In this document: positions 56,038 through 64,000 of the stretch, one piece after another | Layout of the letters: each line of letters starts with the position of its first letter | Numbering within the stretch: position 1 is the first letter of the stretch | Assembly: GCA_027922465.2 (NCBI GenBank) | Contig: BQMF02000069.1 | Span: forward strand, 744,001 to 808,000 | Length of the DNA stretch: 64,000 nt | Direction of reading: 5' to 3' | Source: Turritopsis dohrnii | Lineage: Eukaryota; Cnidaria; Hydrozoa; Anthoathecata; Oceaniidae | Translations under genes and position numbers: made by a program | Notes under the pieces: generated by a model | The model's database searches: none | What the model saw: the letters and a program-made list of their open reading frames with translations, nothing else | What the model was told of the DNA's origin: nothing

Positions 56038-59000
56038 TTGAATATGTCTGGCAATACCATAATACAGGGGTCTTTTCATCAGGGGCATGAAATGTTTGGT
56101 GAATCTGCTGGAAAACAATGCACGTGTTGTTCTTTATTGTCCATAGTGTTTACTCTAGTGAAAAGTCCAGGACATTGGACTGCCTATGATTTGGATTTTA
56201 TCGTTGAAAATGGAGATGAAATTTATAAATCTCTTCAAAAGGATGGATATTTAATGATAGCTGAGCTCCCTAAAACTTTGTCGTTACTCCATTCTACAAT
56301 TGACATTTGTTATGCAGAAGAAAAAGTTGGCTTTGTAAGTGGTACCAGTCGAACTGGTGTACTTTTTGATCAAAACATAACGTCAAATTTTGATGGATTG
56401 CTGATTCTTATGAAAGGAATTTGTTTTAGTGTCATATGGACTAAAAAGGACTACTTTTTATTTGATTCTCATAGTAGAAACATTCATGGAAAGTCATGTC
56501 CAAATGGATTTTCAAGTCTTTTCAAATTTAAAAACAGAACTAAATTAGAGTTATTCATTATCGAAAATTATTTACAAAATAGTGATAAGAATGTACAATT
56601 TGAAATGCATTTCCTCACTGTATCTAAAGTTGATTCGACCTCTGATCTATATTTAAATTATCGTAAGATAAGAAAAGGTGTAGTTGAGAAAGAGAGTTGC
56701 CGCAAGCGTAAGTCCAGTGAATTAGAAAAACAGAAATGCCGTCTCCGCAATACCTCTGAAATTTCAAAAGAAAAATGTCGTTTGCGTAATGCCACAGAAA
56801 GCTCAAAAGGAAAATGTCGTTTGCGTAATGCTAGAGAAAATGCAAAAGAAAAATGTCGTCAACGCAAAGCCACAGAAACTGCCAAAGAAAGATGTCGTCA
56901 ACGCAATGCCATGGAAAGTGCAAAAGAAAAATGTCGTCAACGCAATGCCATGGAAAGTGCAAAAGAAAAATGTCGTAAGCGCAATGCCATGGAAAGTGCA
57001 AAAGAAAAATGTCGTAAGCGCAAAGCAACCAAATCTGCTAAAGAGAAAAGTTGTAAAAGAAGGCGAAACTCTCAGCTGGTTGATCGAGTTGCAGCATTCA
57101 AAGCCTCAATAAGAGAAGGGCCATACTTTATATGTGTCATTTGCAATCGCTGTTTGTATAAAAAGACAGTTAAGAATTTTGATCCTAGCCTCTATGGAAT
57201 GGAGTTCAATTACCTTTTTACCTTAGTTGAAAGTTTTGATAGAAATCAATACATTTGTGTAACATGTGACAAGTATATTAAGAAAAAGCAAGTTCCATGC
57301 CAGGCTGTGCGAAATAAGTTGGAACTGGATGAGATACCAACAGAAATTATGTGTCTCAATCACCTTGAAAAAATTCTAATAGCTAAGCGCATGTTGTTTA
57401 AGAAAATTGTAGTAATACATGGTAAAGGAGAGCAGCCTAAGATCAAAGGTGCCATTTGTAATGTACCTGTAAGTGCTGATGCAGTTAGTGATTGCCTTCC
57501 ACATCCTGAAAACATGAATGGCATAATACCAGTTAAACTAAAGCGAAAGCTTTCATTCAAAGGCCATCTTCATTTTGAAGATGTTGATCCTGATCGTGTT
57601 AGAAATGCATTACAGTACTTAAGAATTAGTAATCCTTTTTACTCTAATGTTTTAATTAGGATTGATAATATAACCAAAGAATTATTGTCACTAACAGATG
57701 TAGATGCAATTGTAGAACAAGATGAATTTCCTGTTAATGTTGAAGATTTGGAAGAGGAAAATCCCCTTGATAAAGACCGTGTTAATAGTGATGAGATGGT
57801 GGTAATTCCTAATATTTATAGTGAGAATGAAAGTCTATTGAATATTGCACCAGGAGAAAATAAAACGCCGCAATCATTTTTTAATGATGATTTTTGTGAA
57901 GAGCAAGCATTTCCGTATCTGTTCCCCAAGGGAAAGTTTGGCTACAAGGTTGTTAGATCTACTCAATTATCTCCTGTCAAATATTTTAATCAGCGACTGC
58001 TTAATTACACACAAAGATTTTCCTCAAATGCAGATTTCATATTTTTTGGGCATTATGTTGTGCAACAGACAAACCTTTATAATCAAATGAATATAGCTAC
58101 AAGTAAAGTCAGTGGCACATTAAACGCTGGGCAGTTACAAAGAAACTATAGTGAGACTATTCGGTCAGTAATCTCAGAAGATAAAGGGTTTACATTCATG
58201 AAATCTGTAAAAGGTACTCCTGCATACTGGAAGAATTTTTTATATGATGTGTTAGCAATGGTAAAACAGCTAGGTTTACCTACTTTTTTTGTCACTTTAT
58301 CTTGCGCTGACTTGAAATGGGATAAGTTGATATCAATTATCAACAAACTGAATTGTTTTGACCAACAAGAAGGGGAATTGAGTTATTTTGAAAAATGTAG
58401 AAGATTAAATGCAAACCCAGTTCTTACTGCTAGGCATTTTCAGTTTAGAGTGGAGACCTTTTTTAAAGAAATTCTCCTACATAAGAACAGTCCGCTAGGA
58501 AAAGTAGAGTTTTATGTCATTAAAGTAGAATTTCAATTTAGAGGCTCACCTCATGTACACTCCTTTGTGTGGACTAAGAACCCGCCCGTGCTTACGCTTG
58601 AAACTAAGGAAGCGTATTTAGAATTCATTGATTCTATTGTAAGAACTGACTTACCTGATCAGGAAAATGAGTCAAAATTGTTTGAACTTGTCAGTCAGTA
58701 TCAAATCCACCGACACTCGACGTCGTGTAGAAAATATAAAAATGTTCCATGTCGATTTCATTATGGTCGGTTTTTTACCGACCGGACAGTTTGTGCTGTA
58801 CCATTAGATAAAAGCTTGCCAGATACTGATAAAATGACAATCTTATCAGAACGAACAAAAATTTTGAAAAAAGTCAAAAGTTATATTGATGAATATTTAA
58901 ACCCTCATAAAAACTCTTATCTAAGTGATGTAACAATCTCAGATATATTGACTTCACTTGACATCACAGAAGAAGAATATTACCGCGCTCTCTCGATTGC

Positions 59001-59175
59001 TCCTGGAGAGGACTTTGAGATTCACTTTCGGCGACCACCCAACTCGTGCTTTGTTAACAATTACTTTGCAATGGGACTAGAAGCATGGGAAGCAAACATG
59101 GATATCCAACCAGTTTTTAATTATTACAAGGCCGTTTCCTACATGTGTTCTTATTTCTCACAAAACCCAAGTTAG
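56038..59175 (+). CDS. Helentron Rep protein with C76-like protease domain (N-terminal ORF)
   Basis: 1045 residues. Residues about 10-190 form a cysteine-protease domain of the C76/deubiquitinase type, with candidate C28 in GESAGKQCTCC and D143/H145 in LFDSHSRN. A Lys/Cys/Arg-rich 13-residue repeat (NAMESAKEKCRQR and variants) spans about 215-340. A DUF6570-like region follows (ICVICNRCLY, ICVTCDKYIKKKQVPC). The Helitron-like N-terminal and Rep region has the HUH motif at H839 and H841 (RGSPHVHSFVW) and catalytic tyrosines Y1035 and Y1039 (SYMCSYFS). Rep nicks and joins DNA in rolling-circle transposition. The frame is lost within six residues of Y1039. Confidence 0.88.
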   Translation: MNMSGNTIIQGSFHQGHEMFGESAGKQCTCCSLLSIVFTLVKSPGHWTAYDLDFIVENGDEIYKSLQKDGYLMIAELPKTLSLLHSTIDICYAEEKVGFVSGTSRTGVLFDQNITSNFDGLLILMKGICFSVIWTKKDYFLFDSHSRNIHGKSCPNGFSSLFKFKNRTKLELFIIENYLQNSDKNVQFEMHFLTVSKVDSTSDLYLNYRKIRKGVVEKESCRKRKSSELEKQKCRLRNTSEISKEKCRLRNATESSKGKCRLRNARENAKEKCRQRKATETAKERCRQRNAMESAKEKCRQRNAMESAKEKCRKRNAMESAKEKCRKRKATKSAKEKSCKRRRNSQLVDRVAAFKASIREGPYFICVICNRCLYKKTVKNFDPSLYGMEFNYLFTLVESFDRNQYICVTCDKYIKKKQVPCQAVRNKLELDEIPTEIMCLNHLEKILIAKRMLFKKIVVIHGKGEQPKIKGAICNVPVSADAVSDCLPHPENMNGIIPVKLKRKLSFKGHLHFEDVDPDRVRNALQYLRISNPFYSNVLIRIDNITKELLSLTDVDAIVEQDEFPVNVEDLEEENPLDKDRVNSDEMVVIPNIYSENESLLNIAPGENKTPQSFFNDDFCEEQAFPYLFPKGKFGYKVVRSTQLSPVKYFNQRLLNYTQRFSSNADFIFFGHYVVQQTNLYNQMNIATSKVSGTLNAGQLQRNYSETIRSVISEDKGFTFMKSVKGTPAYWKNFLYDVLAMVKQLGLPTFFVTLSCADLKWDKLISIINKLNCFDQQEGELSYFEKCRRLNANPVLTARHFQFRVETFFKEILLHKNSPLGKVEFYVIKVEFQFRGSPHVHSFVWTKNPPVLTLETKEAYLEFIDSIVRTDLPDQENESKLFELVSQYQIHRHSTSCRKYKNVPCRFHYGRFFTDRTVCAVPLDKSLPDTDKMTILSERTKILKKVKSYIDEYLNPHKNSYLSDVTISDILTSLDITEEEYYRALSIAPGEDFEIHFRRPPNSCFVNNYFAMGLEAWEANMDIQPVFNYYKAVSYMCSYFSQNPS

Positions 59176-61832
59176 AGGAAAATGATTCCCAGCCAGAAGT
59201 ACTCCCGGATGATTCTTGCGAAGTATCATGTATTTACCCAAAATCAATACCACTGATGTCATCAAAAGAAAAAATGAAATGTCGTAGCATCCGAAAAGTG
59301 GTAAGATATCATACCCCAAATCGTGTTATCCAGCCAGAAGCTTATGCTCATCACTTGCTATTGTTATTTTACCCTTTCCGAAAGGAATCAGAGTTATTAT
59401 GTGATGAAACTAAGACCTACACAGCTAAACTAAATCAGCCGCACGTTTTGCAGATCGTTAACGAAAATAAACTTAGATACGAGCCTTGGGGTGACTTAGT
59501 CGATTCAGTGTTAATGAACCACACTTTAAGGCCAAGAACTGATGACTTTGCAGAACAAGAAAATGACGATGTTTCACTGGAAAATATGTCTGTTGAAGAG
59601 GAAGATGACAGTAATCCTGATGAGATGATAGATTTTCAGGTCCGAAATGAAAACCAACATCACAATCAGCTTCAAAGTAGCACTAGACTTGATGCAACAA
59701 CTGATGATGAAATCAATTACTTGATCTCGACTCTGAATAGTAAGCAGCGAGAAGTATTTAACCTTATCAATACATGGGCGAGGCGAAAAGTGGCAAGTAA
59801 TTTTTCAAAACAGATTGACGCTATAGAACCTTTGCAAGTGTTTATAACTGGTGGAGCCGGGACTGGTAAATCACATTTAATCAAAACTGTAGCTGCAATG
59901 CTTACAAAAACTTTGAATTACCGTGCCTTGAATTTAGAAAAACCCCAACTTTTATTGCTTGCGCCAACAGGTGTTGCTGCTGTGAATATTGCCGGAAATA
60001 CCATTCATTCTGCTCTTGGAATACCAGTCGACTGTAGGGGACTTCAGGTTTCAAAACTTTCTGATAAAAAGAGATGTTCATTAAGACTGAAGTTAGAGGA
60101 ACTTAAGGTAATTATCATAGATGAAATATCCATGGTATCCAATAAACTTCTATTACATATTCACCAAAGATTACTTGATATTTTTGGCTATTCAGGGAAT
60201 TGCATGAAACCATTTGCAGGCTTGACAGTTATTGTTGTGGGAGATTTGTATCAGCTACCCCCTGTAATGCAGCGTCCTGTATTTGCTGATTATCATAATG
60301 AAATGTTTAACATATATCATTTGTGGAGAGTATTCAAAATGTGTGAGCTTACAGAAGTTATGCGCCAACGAGGGGACAACACTTTAATTGACCTTTTAAA
60401 TGACGTTAGGGTAGGAAGAATAACTTTAGATGATGAAGAGCTTTTAAAGTCAAAATTTATTTCTAAGGAAAGTGAAAATTACCCCAAAGAAGCCCTTCAT
60501 ATTTTTGCTGAAAATGAACCTGCGAGACAACATAATTACATAATGTTGGAACAACTACATGGTTCTATCTTTACTATCCAAGCTGTAGACCAAGTTCCTA
60601 AGGGTGTTCCTAACCATATATATGATAGAATACTGAACTTAAGCCAGAGTCAAACTAACGGTCTGTGTTTTGAACTCAAAGTCAAAGTTGGAGCAAGAAT
60701 TATGTTGACAACAAACTTAGATGTTAGTGATAAATTGATCAATGGGCAAATTGGTACAATTGCACATATAAGAACGGAAAACAATTCAGTAAAAACAATT
60801 TACATCAAATTTGATGACGAAAAAGCGGGCCATTTGAAAAAAAGTGCTGACTCTTTTGCAAGACAAGTTAATGCTGTTCCGATTGAGCGTGTATCAACAG
60901 ACATAAAAACAAGTCCTAAAAAGGAAGCATCGCCAGTAATAAAACGAACACAATTTCCATTGACTCTCGCATGGGCATGTACAGTGCATAAGGTGCAAGG
61001 TTTAAGCTTAAACCAAGTTGTAATTAGCTTTGATTTGCTGAAACAAAAATCATTTAATCATGGACAAATCTATGTTGCCCTTAGTCGAGTTACTTCCCTT
61101 GAAGGACTATTTCTAATCGGCGAATTTAAAACATCAGCAATATCGGCTGACCCTCGAACTAAAAATGAGTATGGGATATTAAGAGAGAATCAGAGCCTTG
61201 TAACTGAATCTTACAACATAGATGATGATTCGTCGTCATTGATAGTATGTAATGTTAGATCACTCAAAAAACACCTTAATGACATAAAGGCAGATGCACA
61301 TTTTATGAAAAGTCATGTCATGTTATTAACTGAAACTCAAATGAAGAATGATGATGAAGTTTTTTTAGAAGGATTTTCAGGAACATATAACAACAATTCT
61401 CACGTATATTCAAGTCTTGCTTGCCTTTTTGATAACAACTGTACAGTAACTGAAGAGTTTTGTTGTGATGGGATTTCTATATATCAAGTTGTTATCCATG
61501 CTGAGTGTTTTAGAATTCTACTTTTATACAGAAAGAATGATACAGCCATGACAACGTTTCATGAACTTTTGCGATATCTCACCAACGCTAATGAGGTAGA
61601 CATTATAACTGGGGATTTCAATGTTAATCCAAACGACAGCTTAAGTGCTGTCTTAGAAGACTACAAGCAATTTGTCTCACAACCAACTCATATAGCTGGT
61701 TCTATTCTTGATCACTTGTACATCAAAAAATCTGTCATGCAACGTTACGATATTTCAGTATATCTGCATCACATCTATTTTTCCGATCACGCCTCTATCA
61801 AGGTTTCACTGAAAGCCAATTTAAATCAATGA
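59145..61832 (+). CDS. Helentron Pif1 helicase with C-terminal EEP endonuclease (C-terminal ORF)
   Basis: 895 codons in another frame, overlapping the first ORF by 31 bp; its listed start is unlikely to be genuine. KPKLEENDSQPEVLPDDS and PLMSSKEKMKCRSIRKVVRY belong to the Rep-helicase linker. Pif1 motifs: I GGAGTGKSHLIKT, II IIIDEISMVSN, III VVGDLYQLPPV, IV LTEVMRQRGD, VI VHKVQGLSLNQVV and YVALSRVTSLEG. The end is an endonuclease-exonuclease-phosphatase domain (CNVRSLKKHLNDIK, LLTETQM, ITGDFNVNP, SDHASIKV) typical of Helentrons. The segment normally found between the Rep tyrosines and KPKLEEN is missing, so an internal deletion plus frame change separates the two ORFs. Confidence 0.9.
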   Translation: MFLFLTKPKLEENDSQPEVLPDDSCEVSCIYPKSIPLMSSKEKMKCRSIRKVVRYHTPNRVIQPEAYAHHLLLLFYPFRKESELLCDETKTYTAKLNQPHVLQIVNENKLRYEPWGDLVDSVLMNHTLRPRTDDFAEQENDDVSLENMSVEEEDDSNPDEMIDFQVRNENQHHNQLQSSTRLDATTDDEINYLISTLNSKQREVFNLINTWARRKVASNFSKQIDAIEPLQVFITGGAGTGKSHLIKTVAAMLTKTLNYRALNLEKPQLLLLAPTGVAAVNIAGNTIHSALGIPVDCRGLQVSKLSDKKRCSLRLKLEELKVIIIDEISMVSNKLLLHIHQRLLDIFGYSGNCMKPFAGLTVIVVGDLYQLPPVMQRPVFADYHNEMFNIYHLWRVFKMCELTEVMRQRGDNTLIDLLNDVRVGRITLDDEELLKSKFISKESENYPKEALHIFAENEPARQHNYIMLEQLHGSIFTIQAVDQVPKGVPNHIYDRILNLSQSQTNGLCFELKVKVGARIMLTTNLDVSDKLINGQIGTIAHIRTENNSVKTIYIKFDDEKAGHLKKSADSFARQVNAVPIERVSTDIKTSPKKEASPVIKRTQFPLTLAWACTVHKVQGLSLNQVVISFDLLKQKSFNHGQIYVALSRVTSLEGLFLIGEFKTSAISADPRTKNEYGILRENQSLVTESYNIDDDSSSLIVCNVRSLKKHLNDIKADAHFMKSHVMLLTETQMKNDDEVFLEGFSGTYNNNSHVYSSLACLFDNNCTVTEEFCCDGISIYQVVIHAECFRILLLYRKNDTAMTTFHELLRYLTNANEVDIITGDFNVNPNDSLSAVLEDYKQFVSQPTHIAGSILDHLYIKKSVMQRYDISVYLHHIYFSDHASIKVSLKANLNQ

Positions 61833-61854
61833 CTCCATGTTAGTCATTTAATCA

Positions 61855-61882
61855 CCTTCCATCACAATGGAAGGCTTTTTAG
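61855..61882 (+). other. Candidate Helentron 3' hairpin or terminator
   Basis: CCTTCCAT, loop CACA, ATGGAAGG, then CTTTTTAG, 23 bp after the stop codon. Helentrons end in a short hairpin, so this may be the 3' terminus, but it could equally be an RNA 3'-end signal. Confidence 0.45.
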
Positions 61883-64000
61883 TTTTTTTCAGGAAGGGGG
61901 GAGGTAGAGGGGAAGTAGTAGGGGTTATGCTACGCTATGCTCTATCTTCAATTGATGATACTTATTTTTTCTTATTTATATTTACTGATTTTAGAATTGG
62001 TATTTGTTTGTACAGGTGTTTCTGTCTTAATATTTTTGTGGCTTTGTCATGTGTTTTCAAACTCTAATTTTTAGAAATCTGCAATCTTTATTCTCAAAAC
62101 AACTATATGGAGCTTCAATTATGCTGTAGCATAACCCCTAGGCTATCTAACAGATTGGTATCCTTAGTTAATTATTGTTACAAGGTCACATCATATCGAA
62201 GAAGAGACTTAAGGGATTAAATAGGGATATCAATCTGCTAGATGGACAAAATTTGAATAGAATTGAAATTATGAATTATTAAATTTAGTTATTTTAAAAT
62301 GTTAATAGTAATTTAAGAATTATTTTGTGTTTTTTTTTGTCTGCGTTTTTCGTTATTCTATGCTTCTCCAGTGTGCGCAAGATGCGTTTTAATCTCCTCA
62401 CTTGTTAGCCATGATATCATTCATCGCAAAGTTTTCAAATTTGTGTAGCTGTAAAAATTTTTTCATTATTTCATGTTGTACGTATGCTCTATCATTTATA
62501 TTCTTTCACTGTTACTATTTTTTTAATTCCAAAACGTTGTGCAAAATGGTGATAATATTTATAAACATACGCACAAGAAGAGAATGTAGACCCGGTCACT
62601 TGAAGCTGTCACATTACGATTCGAATCAATAAAATATAAATCAAGTCAATAATTAAACATATTGTTTGTGCTGCATTGTTCAAATTATCATATTGGAAGC
62701 AAAAGAACTTGTTGATGCTGTCTTTTATCACCTTACTAAACAGCGAATATATCAGCAATGTACAGCATGGTTAGCAATTGATAAAACGCCTCAAAAACGC
62801 AATTATGCAAGTCATTTTTATACAGTTTTTAGTTGAAGTACAAATTTGTCCTTTATACATTAAATGTAAGGTTTTGAATATATCCTTTTAGGTTGATCAA
62901 ATCAGCAGATCAAAATGTACTTCCTGAATGAATACAAAACTTTGTATGCCACTCATGAAACGTATTCAACAAAATTAATTAGACTAATGTACGACATGAT
63001 AACTTCCTGGAAAATTGCGCAGTAGGAGCATAGTTTATTCACTTGCTGCTCATGGCAACTGTGTGAAAATCGTTCGGGGAAAGCCATAAACCTGAACCCC
63101 TGTTTACATTAAATATAAAAAATAAACAGGCAGATAAAGATAAACTGTGGCATCACAAGTATTGACGTTATGTGATATAAACATTTCATTGCCGCGACCG
63201 GTAAACATTTATGAACGAAGAATACTGGACTATACTTACTGAGTGACAAAAAACTGTTTAAAGGTATTTCAATGTAATTCAATGTGCTCAATAATATATT
63301 GTATTTATTTGGAAAAATGCATTTCAAGTTATATTCGTATGTATAAACTTCAAATCAGTGTAATTATAATTTAGTAACATAAAAGATTTAAAACCTTGTA
63401 CAACCAAATGAACTTTCTTCTCCTTTGACTTCCATTGTTGATACCTTATTTATTTGTATTGTGATTTATTTGTGAACTGCTACAACTGTTTCGCACCATA
63501 CGGTTTTTATTTTTTTGGTTGAAGCACTTTTTTGGTCGTTTGCTGACTAAACTAAGCTATCAAACGCATTTGTGTAGCAGGTGAAGTACGCTTGCTGCTA
63601 CCGTTTTGCGCCATCTGGCTCTTGTTTCTTTTAAAACGTCTACGTTTTTTGAAGCTATCATATCCTACCTACTTTTGATTTTATAATTTGATAAAAAAAT
63701 TTCAGAAAAAGAGATTTTTAGTTATGCGAAACTTATGCAGGAAAAAATAGTAATAAAATGCACCAAAAGAAAAATGATATATGCAAACGTATGGATTTAT
63801 CTTCAATAGAAAAAAATTTATGTCAACATATCCCTGACGTACTTTGTAAAACTCCTTTGCTACACATCGTAATCAAGATTAAATCAAAGTTTTAGTACTA
63901 GAATATGATAGAGAAAACGCATTGATACATGTGGCTTTGATACATCGAAACTAACATTTCGAGCGACTATTTGCTTGTTAAAACCTAAGGAGGTTAGGTA
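61883..64000. other. Right end of window; no gene recognised
   Basis: A+T-rich sequence with only short frames. AGCATAACCCCTA near 62129 partly repeats, inverted, TAGGGGTTATGCTA at 61919, giving a small inverted pair about 200 bp apart. No domain, RNA gene or clear transposon end was seen. Confidence 0.55.

Noticed and set aside
57360..57560. Minus-strand ORFs across the Helentron coding region, including Leu/His-rich frames at 56831-57028
   Set aside because: Shadows of the real plus-strand gene; the repeated look comes from the 39-bp repeat.

Overview
The window looks like A+T-rich nuclear DNA from an invertebrate metazoan. Spliced protein-coding exons, THAP/ISL2EU, IS3EU, Penelope, Harbinger, Helitron and Helentron elements together fit a cnidarian best. 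The phylum is my inference; no ribosomal or mitochondrial marker is present to confirm it. Nothing bacterial, and no CRISPR array, rRNA or confident host tRNA, was seen.

The one substantial host gene is a 13-exon, minus-strand NLR-like gene from about 54547 down to 7211. It encodes an N-terminal DUF4062 region, a NACHT NTPase and C-terminal WD repeats, the architecture of NWD1/NWD2-type proteins. Splice sites and phases agree at almost every junction. The exception is one apparent single-base loss in exon 3 (near 52950), which breaks the frame. The last exon's acceptor is ambiguous. A paralogue on the plus strand enters at position 1 and ends at 1074, so the two copies face each other tail to tail across about 6.1 kb.

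Intron 6 of this gene (12289-44035, about 31.7 kb) is largely a stack of mobile elements. From left to right it holds degenerate tandem repeats; a Harbinger-type element with a Helitron inside it; a Penelope-like retroelement with 686-bp inverted arms; a four-unit head-to-tail Helitron array; and a 17-kb IS3EU-like transposon (25917-42895). The IS3EU-like element carries a decayed HECT-like gene and a DDE integrase. Nested within it is an 11.4-kb ISL2EU-like transposon (28916-40358) with a THAP/DDE transposase and a SAP-SWIM-YqaJ nuclease. That element is itself interrupted by a Mutator-like element carrying a RecQ-like helicase fragment, a three-unit Helitron array and a related ISL2EU MITE.

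The introns between exons 3 and 5 hold several non-autonomous elements: one hAT-like with an 8-bp duplication, TA-flanked elements with GACTCC-rich ends, and foldback MITEs. Upstream of the gene, on the plus strand, lies a large Helentron (56038-about 61882). It encodes a C76-like protease domain, a 13-residue repeat region, DUF6570, an HUH Rep domain, a Pif1 helicase and an endonuclease-exonuclease-phosphatase domain. It is broken just after the Rep tyrosines. The last 2.1 kb has no recognisable gene.
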